Below the pieces are notes generated by a model. That model saw only the letters and a program-made list of their open reading frames with translations, was not told the DNA's origin and searched no databases. A stretch of 64,000 nucleotides of DNA from Streptomyces sp. NBC_00289. GTDB lineage: Bacteria; Actinomycetota; Actinomycetes; Streptomycetales; Streptomycetaceae. Numbering within the stretch: the first letter of the stretch is position 1; every line of letters begins with the position of its first letter. A program made the position numbers and the translations under genes. Location of the stretch: NCBI RefSeq assembly GCF_041435115.1, contig NZ_CP108046.1, positions 186,001-250,000 of the forward strand, read 5' to 3'. Of the stretch, positions 36,752 to 46,685 are shown one piece after another.

Positions 36752-37388
36752 CGGTCGAGAGGACGGCTCTGCCATTCCGCCATGCCGTCCATGACCTTGA
36801 TGCTCCTATCGTTGGTGCGGCAGCGAGCCAGCTGCGATAGGCGTCGGCGAAGGTGTCATCGCGTCGGAGGCCCGTTCGATGTTGGAGATGACGGCGGGCC
36901 AGACGCCGAGGTGGTTCGCTGCGGCGGTGAGCGTGATGTTCTTGGCCTGGCGGGCGAGCCTGAGATCCGCGACCTCAGGAACCTGGACTGCAGTTGTCAA
37001 TAGACGGAAGACCTCCCGGGCGATGGCGCGTTTGAGGAGCCGGATGATTTCCTTCTTCGCCCGACCGGCATCGGTTTGACGCTCCACGTAGTCACGGGTG
37101 CGCTGGTCGCGGCGCATGCGGACGAGCGCAATGCGGTAGAGGGCTCCGTTCGCGGCGCGGTCGCCGCCGCGTGAGAGCCGGTGACGGCTGGTCTTGCCGC
37201 TGGAGGCCGGAACCGGGGCGACACCGCACAGAGCGGCGAAGGACGCTTCGGTGCGCAGGCGGGCGGGGTTGTCACCGGCGGTGTGTCGGCGTACACACGA
37301 TCGTCCCCGGTCGCGTACGAGTGAAAAGGGACGCTTGATGGTGCGGTGAATCGTGGTGCCCGGCACTCTTCTGCTCGTCCGGTGAAGG

Positions 37389-38828
37389 GTGGCGGAGGGT
37401 GGTGACGCGGTGGTTTTGGACCCGCAGCGCTGGCTGGAACTGCGGCGGTTCCGTGCTCTGGTCGAGTCAGGGGCGGTCAGTCTGACCGAGGTGGCCAAGG
37501 AGACTGGGCTGGACCGCAAGACGGTCCGCAAGTATCTGTCGAGCACGGCGGCGTCGGTGCCGCCGAGGCGGACGTCGAACGGCCGGCCCCGGAAGAAGGC
37601 GGTCGACGAGGTCGCCCCGTTGATCGACGCGATGCTGCGGGCAGAGATCCTCATCAAGGGTGCTGTGGTGCACGAACGCCTGGTGAAGGAGTACGGCTCG
37701 ACGATCAACTACCAGCGGGTCAAGCTCTATCTGCAGGAGGCCCGGCCGCGGATCGCGGGTGAACTGGGGATCGAGCCGCGGGAGTTGGCGGGTATGCACC
37801 GCCGCTTCGAGGTGGTTCCCGGGGCCCAGGCTCAGGTCGACTGGGGCGATGAAGGCAAGATCCTCGCCCACCTGGGAATCCCGAAGGTCTACTCGTTCCA
37901 TATGGTGCTGTCGTACTCGCGCGATCCGTTCTGCTGCTTCACCACGAGCCAGGACCTGCAGACCTTCTTCGACTGCCACCGGCGGGCATTTGCGCACTTC
38001 GGCGGGGTGCCGATGTCGATCGTCTACGACCGGACCAAGACCGTCGTGCGCCGGCACGTCGCTCCCGGTGAGGCGGTTCCGCTGCATCCGGAAGCGGTCG
38101 GCTTCGCCGGCCACTACGACTTCGACATCGACGTGCTGGCCGCCTACCGGCCCACCGGGAAGGGTCGGGTCGAACGCCAGGTGTTGATCGTGCGTGATCA
38201 CGTGCTGGCCGGGCGGGCGTTCTCCTCGCTCGAGGAGTTGGATGCCGCGTTCTTGGCGTGGGTGCCGCAGCGACGCGCCCGCACCCACGCCACCCACCAC
38301 GAGGTCATCGGACACCGGGCCGCCCGGGATCACGCCGCCCTGAAGCCGTTGCCGTCCTCGCCCTATCTGGTGGCCGAGCGGCATCTGCGGCCGGTGGGCA
38401 AGGACTGTCTGGTCGCGTTCGGCGGGAACCTCTACTCGGTGCCCGCCCGCAAGGTCCGCCCGCGTCAGCTGGTGGAGATCAGAGCGACGAAATCCCAGGT
38501 CATGCTGCACACGACCGTCCCCGATGCCAGCGGCGAGACGTTGCTGTCCAGCCATCCGCGGGCGGTCGGCCGCGGCGTGGTTGTCAAGCAGGATGAGCAC
38601 TGGGACGGCCTGCCAACCGGCAAGAACCGCCGCACTACGACGGGCGACGAGCCGCCACCACCGCAGAGCGAGTTCCCCGCGGCGGGTCGCATCGGGCCCT
38701 TGCAGGCCCTGTTGAACCGGGCCGCTGCAACCCAGATCGAGGTCGGGCGGCGGCCGCTGTCGGTCTATGACGAACTGACCGGCACCCGGCCCTTCACCAC
38801 CAACTCCCCGACGAAGGAGTCGTCTTGA
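37389..38828 (+). CDS. istA: IS21-family transposase IstA
   Basis: 479 residues, in the IstA size range. N-terminal HTH: LTEVAKETGLDRKTVRKYLS (about 27-46). The integrase-like core has AQAQVDWGDEGKIL (first Asp), FGGVPMSIVYDRTKTVV (second Asp) and, further on, GKGRVERQVLIVRDH (Glu). A beta-barrel domain follows (FGGNLYSVPARKVRPRQLVE). The stop overlaps the istB start, so the two are translationally coupled. The start is GTG 37389 or a nearby in-frame GTG. Intact. Confidence 0.92.
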   Translation: MAEGGDAVVLDPQRWLELRRFRALVESGAVSLTEVAKETGLDRKTVRKYLSSTAASVPPRRTSNGRPRKKAVDEVAPLIDAMLRAEILIKGAVVHERLVKEYGSTINYQRVKLYLQEARPRIAGELGIEPRELAGMHRRFEVVPGAQAQVDWGDEGKILAHLGIPKVYSFHMVLSYSRDPFCCFTTSQDLQTFFDCHRRAFAHFGGVPMSIVYDRTKTVVRRHVAPGEAVPLHPEAVGFAGHYDFDIDVLAAYRPTGKGRVERQVLIVRDHVLAGRAFSSLEELDAAFLAWVPQRRARTHATHHEVIGHRAARDHAALKPLPSSPYLVAERHLRPVGKDCLVAFGGNLYSVPARKVRPRQLVEIRATKSQVMLHTTVPDASGETLLSSHPRAVGRGVVVKQDEHWDGLPTGKNRRTTTGDEPPPPQSEFPAAGRIGPLQALLNRAAATQIEVGRRPLSVYDELTGTRPFTTNSPTKESS

Positions 38829-39595
38829 GCGAGCTGACCGGCAACCGCATCCGCACCACGGCCGGCAAGCTCGGCCTGCCCCACCTGGCGGAGACCATCA
38901 ACGAGTACACCCGCCGAGCCGACGAGGCGAAGATGGGCTACCTCGACTTCCTCGACCTGGTCCTTTCCGAAGAGCTCGCCGTCCGCGACGACCGCCGCTT
39001 CCGCCAGGGCCTGCGACTGTCCAAGCTGCCACACCACAAGACGCTGGACGAATACGACTTCTCGTTCCAGCCCGAGCTCGACCCGCGCAAGGTCAAAGAC
39101 CTCGCCAGCCTCTCCTTCGTCGACGGCAAGGCGAACGCCGCGCTGCTGGGGCCACCGGGAGTGGGCAAGACGCATATCGCTGTCGCTCTCGCTGTCGCGG
39201 CCTGCCGGGCCGGCTACTCGATCTACTTCACCAGTCTCGACGACATGGTCCGCAATCTGAAGGCTGCCGAGTCGGCCGGACGGCTGGTCAACAAACTCGG
39301 CACCTACCTGCGGCCGAGCGTCCTTGTGATCGATGAGGTGGGCTACCAGCCCCTCGAACGGGCCGAGGCGAACCTGGTCTTTCAGGTCATCTCCAAGCGT
39401 TACGAGAAGGGCTCCATCATCCTGACCTCCAACAAGACCTTCAGCGAATGGGGACAGGTGTTCGGCGACGAGGTCCTCGCCACCGCGATCCTCGACCGGC
39501 TCCTCCACCACTGCGAAGTGATCGCGATCAACGGCCCGAGCTACCGGCTCAAGAACCGCCTCCAGGCCATCGAGCGGGAGAACGAAGTGGCCTAA
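38825..39595 (+). CDS. istB: IS21-family helper ATPase IstB
   Basis: 256 residues of a DnaC-like AAA+ ATPase that assembles on target DNA and stimulates IstA. Walker A is LLGPPGVGKTHIAVAL (about 111-126), Walker B is VLVIDEVGYQPL (about 165) and a sensor-like ILTSNKTFSEWGQ follows. The TTG start at 38825 overlaps the istA TGA (TTGA) and follows AAGGAG. ATPase motifs are complete, so the element may be mobile. Confidence 0.92.
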   Translation: MSELTGNRIRTTAGKLGLPHLAETINEYTRRADEAKMGYLDFLDLVLSEELAVRDDRRFRQGLRLSKLPHHKTLDEYDFSFQPELDPRKVKDLASLSFVDGKANAALLGPPGVGKTHIAVALAVAACRAGYSIYFTSLDDMVRNLKAAESAGRLVNKLGTYLRPSVLVIDEVGYQPLERAEANLVFQVISKRYEKGSIILTSNKTFSEWGQVFGDEVLATAILDRLLHHCEVIAINGPSYRLKNRLQAIERENEVA

Positions 39596-40558
39596 CACCT
39601 GGGGACGTTCAAACGTACCGGCCCGGCCCGAAGCGAGAGTACGCCGACACGGTGATCAGTAGTTGCGTAGCGGTGTCGGGACCGATGCCGTAGGTGGCAC
39701 GCAGGCCAGGGTTGAGTCGCGTGACCAGGACGTCCAACTCCGCGGTCAGAGCGGCGTGTTCGGTGGTCAGATTTTCAACGCGTTGTGCGAGCACGCGCAG
39801 AGAGATCAAGATCGGGTCGCTGCCGGCCCGGAGCCGGACCAGGGCGTCGATACGCCTGTCACCGCGCAGCACCTCGTACTTCGCGCGGATATTCTCGGGC
39901 GCGCTGATCAGGATGTGTCCGATCTGGTTCAGCGCTGCTGTACGGGCCTTGATCGCGGATCGTGCCGCATTGTGCAGAGCCCGGATTCCGGCAATGGCAT
40001 CGCCTTGGGAGCACTGCTGGCCCGGCCGGACACGACCGCACGAGCTGCGGCGTAGGCATCAATCGGATCAGATTTCCCGATCCTGCGGCGCTCGGCCTTG
40101 TCCGGCCCGTTGACTTCGACCACGGTGACGCCGGCCTCGCGGGCCGCGCGCGTGAAGCCCGCCCCGTAGGAGGACGTGCCCTCCACCCCGACGGCAGCAA
40201 CGCTGCCGTGGGCTGCGAGGAAGGCCAGAGCAGCCTTGTATCCGGCGGCCGTTGTGGGAAACTCAGCATCAGCGACCTGCCCACCGCGGTCTGTCACCAC
40301 GGCGACGTGGACAGTGTCGGCATGAGAGTCCACACCGCCGATCACCACGTGCTCGATAGCTGCTGCAGTGTCCGTTCCTGTCATGCTGAAGATGCCTTCC
40401 TGACCGGAGGTGGCTCCAGCCGGGTGGGGCAGACAGGACAGTGATGGGGCCTCTGACCAGGCTCCTATGAGGTCATGATCCACCCGGCCGGGGCCTCGGG
40501 AACGGGCCCCGGCAGCCGGACAGACCAAGGCGAAGACAGTCCAGCAGGACGTCAGTAA

Positions 40559-41854
40559 GGGCTCAGTGTGATTTAACGTCTGCGGGTTCGGGAGTGTCGG
40601 CGGGTGGGCTGATGGTGTAGTTCCACTGGCCGTGGGTTTCGTGACGGGTCAGCGGGAGGGCCTTCATGGCCTTGTCGCTGATCTTGATGCCTGTGGGGTA
40701 GACACCGGTGTCCAGGGCCGCGGACACGGTCAGGCCGGTCTCGGTCGTCGTCGCACCGATCAGGGAAACGGCGGCCTCGTGGCTGGTCAGTGGTGTCCCG
40801 CGCCAGTTCATGGTGATTGCGGAGAACAGCCGGTGCTCTATGCGATTCCACTTCGAAGTACCCGGCGGCAGGTGCAGCACGGTGATCGACAGGCCGGTCT
40901 CGGCGGCGAGGGCAGCCAGCCCGGTCTTCCAGGCCCGTAGTCGGCTGCCGTTGGATCCGCCGCTGTCCGCGGTGATCGTCAGTGTCGTGGCCTGCGGATA
41001 TGCGGCCCGGCCGACGTTGTTCCACCAGGTCCGCAGGGTGTTCACGGCGAACGCGGCGGTGTCGTGATCCATGCCGACGCTGACCCAGCCGGCGTTGGCG
41101 CCGATGTCGTAGACGCCGTAGGGGATGGCTTTGCCGGCCGGTCCGGGGAAGTCGTGGACGTTGACCTTCACCGGGTCCCCCAGGCGGTCGCCATTCCTTG
41201 CCGACGTTCTTGAAGTTCCCGATCAGTTCCTTTTTCTTGCAGTCCACGGACACGACGGGCTGTCCGGCAGCGAGGGCCGCCCTGACCTGATCGTTGAGGT
41301 AGCGGAACTGGGCGTCGCGGTCGGGGTGCTGCTTGCCCTCGACGGTTTTGGCGTTGCCCTGCAAGGAGTAGCCGGCCTCGTGCAGCAGTCGGGCCACGAC
41401 GTTCTCGGTGCACCGGTGTCCCCGATTGACCAGCTCGGCAACCAGGTGCGACAGCGATTTCGTGGTCCAGCGCAGCGGGTTCATCGGATCACCACGAGTC
41501 TCCGGCTCGACCAGGGCATCCAGGTCCACGGCCAGTTGCGGGTCCAGGACCTCGGCCCGTCTGCGGCCGCCTCCCGGCCCCCGGGACCGCCCGACCGCCA
41601 GCGGCTGCGGATCGTCCAGTTCCCCGCGGCCCCGTCGGATCGTGTCCTGGGACACCCCGGTCGCCTCACAGACGATCCGTGCACCGCCGCCACCCAGCTC
41701 ACGAGCCTCGTTGCCGAGCCACAACCGTCGCTGCCGCTCGGTCAGGTGATCCCGGATCGCCTCGTAGCGCCGGGCCAGGGACTCCATATCGATCGGCATA
41801 GCAGGAAACGTACGCGCCGCGCGACTGATTCATAACTTGTTTCGCTACGAGCCC
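40559..41854 (-). mobile_element. ISAzo13-family element, copy 2, with broken transposase
   Basis: GGGCTC/GAGCCC ends flanked by TAA on both sides (40556-40558 and 41855-41857). The transposase (41799 to 40563) opens with MESLARRYEAIRDHLTER and keeps the region that is broken in copy 1. One additional G in the run near 41178 (five versus four) shifts the frame just after VGKEWRPPG, so VNVHDFPGPAGKAIPYGV onward is in another frame. The two copies therefore carry different lesions. Confidence 0.85.
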
Positions 41855-42541
41855 TAAGTGATCGAGCCACGACCACCGGGAACCCGGATACCACTATCAC
41901 TGTCGGTGATGGTGGAGATGGTCTGCTTGGAGACCTCCGCCCCGTAGACCTCGGCCAGGTGAGCGGCGATCTCCCCATGGGTGAGGCCCTTCGCCGAGAG
42001 CGACAGGACCATCTCGTCGACTCCGGTCAGCCGCCGCTGTCGCTTCCTGACGATCTGCGGCTCGAACGTGCCCGAGGTGTCACGCGGGACCTTGACCTCG
42101 ACCGGCCCGACGTCGGTCAGCACGGTCTTGGCTCGGCTCCCGTTGCGGGAGTTGCCGCTGCCCCGGCCGCCGGCATCGTGCTTCTCATAGCCGAGGTGAT
42201 CAGTGATCTCACCTTCCAGGGCAGATTCCAAGACCCGCTTGGTCAACTGCTGCAGCAGCCCACCCTGCCCGGTCAACTGCAGTCCCTCCGACCGGGCCCG
42301 TTCCACCAACATCGCGACCAGCTGCTCATCGGACACGGGCGCAGGCTTCCCGGACGGGACGCTCTCGACAGGTTCCACGGTCTCCAACTCCACGGCGGTG
42401 TCGGTCACTTGACGTCTCTCCCATGATCGTCGGATCCGCCGTTAGATTTACACTCCCCCGGGCGAGGAAGGTAATGACCGATGTCGGCCCGGTGGTGGTG
42501 AACGTGCCCGTGACCGGCTCGGGACCTTCCGTCCCGGACTG

Positions 42542-43525
42542 CTACGGCAGCTGTAGATAGCCGCTGCTGAGTTCTGATAATGGTGTGGCGTCGGCGTATG
42601 TGTGCCAATTCCGGTGGCAGAGGCGGGCGCGGTGTTGATGGCGGCGGCGCCAGATGGACCACCACAGCAGGTGGTCGGGGTCTCGTCGGGGTGGCGGAAG
42701 GATCAAGACCCGTAGCAGGCGGAGGAGTTCGTGGCTGCTGAGCGGGACGAGGTCGGCTTCGGCGGGGTCGTCGCGGGTGGTCTGGGCGGCGCGTTCGAGG
42801 GCGGCGGTGACGGCCGGGAAGGCGTAGGCGACCAGGGCGATCACGTTTCAGCGGTGCCAAGAGTTCCAGCAGGTGACCTGCCTTTGTCGAGGTGGCAGGT
42901 CTCCTTCGCGTCCTGGAAGTCGTCCTCTACCCGCCACCTGCGGCACACCAGTGACACCAGTCGCGCCAGCGTTACCGGCCCGGGGGCGAAGCAGCGGTAG
43001 TGGGACACGGTGCGGGTGTAGCGGTGCCGGCGGACCAGCAGCACGGACGTCCCGTGTCGTGATCGTGCCCGCCGGGGGTGTCGTCGGCGGTGACCTCGAT
43101 CATCGCCCAGTCGTAGTCGCGTACGCCCTTCTGGCCCGCGCCGGTCCGCATCCGCTGCCAGGCCCGCTTGGGCAAGAGGGTGACGGCCTGGGCCACGCTC
43201 AGCTTCGTGGCCGGGGTGGTGACCTGGTGATTGGAGCGCACTGCCACTAGCCCAGGCCCAGCTCGCGGCAGGCGGTATGCAGTTCCCGTCCTCCGTAGAC
43301 CTCATCCCCGAGGAAGAACGAGGCGGATACGCCGCCCTGCCCGATGGCGCTGCGGAGCATGTCCACCGCGAGCTGAGGCTTGGTCGCAAAGCACAGCTCG
43401 TCGGGGACACCGGTCAGCTCGCGGCGTTCCTCGTCACCGGCCCATTCCTTGGTGAAGTACAGGCGCCGGTCGATCAGGCAGTGCCCGGCGGCTGTGGCGA
43501 AGGTGAGGTGCACAGCGACTGGCAC
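42542..43525 (-). pseudogene. IS701-family transposase C-terminal fragment, frameshifted
   Basis: From 43525: HLTFATAAGHCLIDRRLYFT, EWAGDEERRELTGVPDELCF and FFLGDEVYGGRELHTACREL (second Asp). Then LPKRAWQRMRTGAGQKGVRD follows in another frame, RRWRVEDDFQDAKETCHLDK (Glu region) in a third, and VAYAFPAVTAALERAAQTTR with a basic tail to 42542. At least three frame changes. The N-terminus is cut off by the ISAzo13-like element at 43547. Confidence 0.75.
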
Positions 43526-43546
43526 AGATCCACGCCGCCGAGGGCC

Positions 43547-45265
43547 TGTCCATAAATAACTTTCAGAGTTGACCTGCGAGATGGTCGTCAGTGGGACGCT
43601 GGAATGTGACTGTGCCTTCGCAAGTCCGTTTTCCCGCTGCCGAGTTGCAGTGCAGGTTCGAGCAGGTTCTGCCGCATCTCGATGAGCGCCGTCGCCGGCT
43701 TTACCTCGCCAGCGAGGCCGTCTCGCTCGGTCATGGCGGAATCACCCTGGTAGCTGCCGCCTCCCGAACCAGCACCGCCACCATCGCGCGCGGCATCGCC
43801 GAACTGGAGACGCACGTGGCGCCGACGCACCGTATCCGGGCTCCGGGAGGCGGGCGCAAGCCGTTGACGGCCACCGACACCGGTCTGCTGCCGGCTCTGG
43901 AGATGCTGATCGAGCCGCATACCCGCGGCGATCCAGTCTCCCCGCTCCGCTGGACCACACTGTCGCTGCGGAGCTTGGCCCGGGCCCTGTCCGCGCAGGG
44001 GCACCTGGTCGGCGCTACGACCGTCGGACGTCTGCTGCACGCGATGGGATATAGCCTGCAAGGCACGGCCAAATCATTGAAGGCGCACGCCATCCGGACC
44101 GCGACGCCCAGTTCGCCCAAATCAACGCCACCGCCACCGCCTTCCTTGACGACGGCGAGCCGGTGATCAGCGTTGACACCAAGGCCAAGGAGTGGATCGG
44201 CAACCGCGACCGGCCCGGCCGTGTCTGGCGCCCCGGCAAGGACCCGATCAAGGTGGACTGTCACTCCCACCTCTTCGATGACGACCAACCGGCGGCCATT
44301 CCCTATGGGGTCTATGACCTGGCCACCAACACCGGCTGGGTCAACGTCGGGATCGACCATGACACCGCCGAGTTCGCCACCGAATGCATCCGCCGCTGGT
44401 GGCACCGCCGCGGGCGAGTGGACCATCCGGATGCGGACCGGTTGCTGATCACCGCGGGACGCCGACGGCTCGAACAACCCCCGCTACTGGACCTGGAATA
44501 AGCAGTTGCACACCTTCGCCCGCGAGAGCGGACTGGAGATAACCGTGTGTCACTTTTCCGCCGGGTACTTCGAAGTGGAACAAAATCGAGCACCGAATGT
44601 TCTGCCATATCACCGCCAATTGGCGCGGTCGGCCGCTGACCAGCTACCAAGTCGTGCTCGAGACCATCGCCGCAACGACCACTGCGACCGGGCTGAGGAT
44701 CGGTGCCGAACTGGACACTGGCGACTACGCCCTCGGCACCACCGTCACGACCGCCGAGTTCCACGCCCCCTGCCGATCACACCCGATGCGTTCCACGGCA
44801 ACTGGAATTACGTTCTGGCCCCGGATCCCCCAAGCCCTTCCGAAGCACCGGCGACTCGTCGGCCGATCGATCCCGCTGTGACCTCGATGCTTTCCGATCC
44901 GGCGCTGACCGGCATGGCTCGCTCCGAGTTCGCACGCCTCGTGGCGATCTCGGAACCGTACTGGGACGCCCTGGCCGAGGCAGCCTTCCAGCGTCGCTTC
45001 CACTGCCCACGGGGCTACCTCCTCGCCGCCGCAAGGCCGCAAGGCCGCAAGGCCGCAACCAGCACCCTGATGGCTCAGATCCTGAGCGTCACACGCACCA
45101 ACCTGTCCAACCTGTTCCAGGACGGCCACCGAATTCTCGACCTGCACCGCATCCCCGTCACGCCGATACCCGGCTCACCAGCACGCACGCTCCAGCAACT
45201 GCAAACTCGTCTAACGTCCGTGGAGAACACCCCCACAGATCAACTCTGACAGTTATTTACGGACA
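43547..45265 (+). mobile_element. ISAzo13-like element, second type
   Basis: 26-bp inverted ends starting TGTCCATAAATAAC (43547) and, from the other side, TGTCCGTAAATAAC (45265), with two mismatches. It is 1719 bp. No clear target duplication. It sits between two IS701 fragments in opposite orientation. Confidence 0.8.
43591..45249 (+). pseudogene. ISAzo13-like transposase, multiply frameshifted
   Basis: VLPHLDERRRRLYLASEAVS (N-terminus) and HTRGDPVSPLRWTTLSLRSL run to about 44090. VISVDTKAKEWIGNRDRPGR and GWVNVGIDHDTAEF are in a second frame to about 44450. FARESGLEITVCHFSAGYFE and a degenerate KWNKIEHR block follow in further frames. A C-terminal extension (LTGMARSEFARLVAISEPYW ... NLFQDGHRILDLHRIPVTPI) ends at 45249. 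That extension is not in the other ISAzo13 copies and resembles an added DNA-binding or regulatory tail. A 9-bp motif (CCGCAAGGC) is repeated three times near 45030. Confidence 0.75.
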
Positions 45266-45424
45266 AGCTGTCGGTGACGTGCGCAACTGCCAGGTCATGG
45301 TGATGCTCACCTACGCCTCCCGCGCATACACACCTTCATCGACCGGCGCCTGTACCTGCTCCATGAGTGGGCCGACGACCCCGAGCGCCGCCGCGAGGCC
45401 GGTGTCCCCGACACCGTCAGGGGT
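45266..45424 (+). pseudogene. IS701-family transposase internal fragment
   Basis: VRNCQVMVMLTYASRA, then in another frame TFIDRRLYLLHEWADDPERR and EAGVPDTV: the segment around the IS701 D-R-R-L-Y signature. It is truncated on the left by the ISAzo13-like element and on the right by an ISAs1 fragment. Confidence 0.6.
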
Positions 45425-45499
45425 CTGTCGTTCTCGCGATTGGCGGGGAATGATCAGTTGAGTCCGAGGGCGGTCGGCGGCCGGGTCATGCCCGCCCGT

Positions 45500-46056
45500 G
45501 ACTACAGGGTCCTCATTCGACCAACCAGCCCACCGCCCACCGTCAGCCGGCGGCCCTGCCGTGGCGGGACATCCCCGTCCAGCACACCGCCTCCGGGGCA
45601 GGACACGGCAGGCGCGAGTCCCGCTCGATCAAGACCTGCGCCGTCGCGGACGAACTCGGCGGGATTGCCTTTCCCTACGCCCGCCTGGCCATCCGCGTCC
45701 ACCGCCGCCGCAAGCAGACCGGCAAGCGCGAGACCCGTGAGAACGTCTACGCCGTCACCAGCCTCGACGCCCACCAGGCCGGCCCGACAGACCTGGCCGC
45801 CGCAATCCGCGGGCACTGGGGAGTGGAGAACTCCTCGCACCACATCAGAGATGTCACCTTCGCCGAGGACGCCTGCACCGTCCACGCCGGAACCGCACCA
45901 CGGGCCATGGCGACCCTTCGCAACCTCGCCATCGGCGTACTGAAGACCCTCGGAGCCGACAACATCGCCAAGACCACCCGGGTGATCCGCGATGAACCCC
46001 AGCGAGCACTCCCCATCCTGGGCATCACCAACGATCCGGACACCTACGGAACTTGA
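45500..46056 (+). pseudogene. ISAs1-family transposase C-terminal fragment
   Basis: AALPWRDIPVQHTASGAGHG and RRESRSIKTCAVADELGGIA, then in the next frame VYAVTSLDAHQAGPTDLAAA, AIRGHWGVENSSHHIRDVTF and MATLRNLAIGVLKTLGADNI, ending at 46056. This is the conserved C-terminal half, including the H-W-x-V-E-N catalytic Glu motif. The N-terminal half is absent. Its sequence differs from the ISAs1 at 49143-50472. Confidence 0.75.
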
Positions 46057-46108
46057 TCAAGCCCTGGCACCTTCACCCCACAGAGACAGGATGGAAACGG
46101 CTCAATGA

Positions 46109-46231
46109 GCCTCTTCAGCGGGCACTCCCCAAGGTGAATGGGTGCCCGAAGGTTGACCGCGGCACGGCCTGCAGCGATCGGCAAGCTTTGCGGAGACGGC
46201 CGTCACCCGATCGGTGCCAAGCTGAAGAAGC
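46109..46231. mobile_element. 123-bp IS5-derived miniature element (MITE-like)
   Basis: Inverted ends GCCTCTTCAG and CTGAAGAAGC match the IS5 ends of copy B. TCAATGA (46102-46108) and TCAATCA (46232-46238) flank it, a near-perfect 7-bp duplication. It has no coding capacity and carries the subterminal CACCCGATCGGTG typical of this IS5 group. It adjoins the stop codon of the SRPBCC gene. Confidence 0.65.
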
Positions 46232-46235
46232 TCAA

Positions 46236-46685
46236 TCACGCGTTTCGGCAGGCTTGATCGAATTCTTGATCTATCGCCAGACGCAGCCGCTCCATCCCTT
46301 CCGGGACGCCGCCTTCCATCCCTGCAGAAACGGCCGCCTCGTAATCTTTTGCCAACTCCCCATGCAATGATAGAACCTGAGAAATCTTACACCCTCTGGG
46401 CAAGGTGGGCGAGGAGGAGAATACCCACTTGGCAAGAAGTTTCGTCCTGGGGACTGGGAACATTATTTCCGCCTGCGATCCCTTAATTACGTTCACTATT
46501 TCCCAACGTACGGGATCGCCTTCTTTGGTCACGGTAACGCCTTGACCACCAATGGAAAAAGTACCCTCCAGGCGGACCTCAATAATCGCCGGATCTACGT
46601 TCACCCAATTTTCGACGTTCGACCAAAAGTCCCAAGCGAACTTGCGGGACGCCTTGGTTTCAATTTCACTAGAGAATGACCACAC
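46236..46685 (-). CDS. SRPBCC/START-like small-molecule binding protein
   Basis: 149 residues from GTG 46685, chosen for the AAAGGAA eight bases upstream; the frame itself is open much further but without family similarity. WSFSSEIETKASRKFAWDFW, VENWVNVDPAIIEVRLEGTF and KLLAKWVFSS outline the helix-grip fold used by polyketide cyclase/dehydrase and lipid-binding proteins. The ligand is unknown. The coding region is clearly poorer in G+C than its neighbours, suggesting transfer. Its TGA lies inside the target duplication of the miniature element, so that element marks the gene's end. Confidence 0.65.
   Translation of the reverse strand: MWSFSSEIETKASRKFAWDFWSNVENWVNVDPAIIEVRLEGTFSIGGQGVTVTKEGDPVRWEIVNVIKGSQAEIMFPVPRTKLLAKWVFSSSPTLPRGCKISQVLSLHGELAKDYEAAVSAGMEGGVPEGMERLRLAIDQEFDQACRNA

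Larger units (their letters stand above)
37284..39649 (+). mobile_element. IS21-family insertion sequence, intact
   Basis: Inverted ends TGTCGGCGTAC (37284) and GTACGCCGACA (to 39649), flanked by a perfect 5-bp duplication CGGTG (37279-37283 and 39650-39654). It contains istA and istB in the usual overlapping order. It interrupts an IS110 transposase gene. Confidence 0.95.
36806..40384 (-). pseudogene. IS110-family transposase split by IS21 and frameshifted
   Basis: From 40384: VVIGGVDSHADTVHVAVVTD and VVEVNGPDKAERRRIGKSD (DEDD domain). A frameshift near 40005 leads to IRALHNAARSAIKARTAALN and LRATYGIGPDTATQLLIT, ending at the IS21. Beyond it (37283 leftwards): AGDNPARLRTEASFAALCGV and SRGGDRAANGALYRIALVRM. 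Then comes a tail (KNITLTAAANHLGVWPAVIS) resembling an Xre-type HTH, which some actinomycete IS110 proteins carry. Deleting IS21 and one CGGTG restores L-L-I-T-A-G-D-N-P. Confidence 0.8.
36799..41901 (-). mobile_element. IS110-family element, carrying IS21 and ISAzo13
   Basis: The outer limits are set by the IS256 reading frame: the codons for T-I-T-D end at 41902 and K-V-M-D-G resumes at 36798. As typical for IS110, there is no duplication. Removing IS21 (37284-39649) and ISAzo13 (40559-41854) leaves about 1.4 kb, the usual size. The left-end noncoding part is 40385-40558 plus 41855-41901. Confidence 0.8.
33061..42408 (-). pseudogene. IS256-family transposase in four pieces over 9.3 kb
   Basis: Piece 1 (42408-41902, exactly 169 codons) holds the N-terminus to KQTISTITD. 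Piece 2 (36798-36752) reads KVMDGMAEWQSRPLDR. Piece 3 (35519-35472) reads VYPVVFIDCINVKI, with the first catalytic Asp. Piece 4 (33773-33061) reads CEGQVANRPIYMALAVTAEG, VCDGLKGLPDAV and CTTNAIESVHARIRRAVRAR (Glu region) and ends LTNNRI. The gaps are filled by IS110 (itself carrying IS21 and ISAzo13), IS30 and ISL3. One extra frameshift lies near 33480-33490. Joined, the pieces give a normal IS256 protein of about 430-440 residues. Confidence 0.85.

Noticed and set aside
45025..45060. Three 9-bp repeats near 45030 as a possible iteron origin
   Set aside because: Only three units, inside an ISAzo13-like coding region and in frame; no replication gene nearby.
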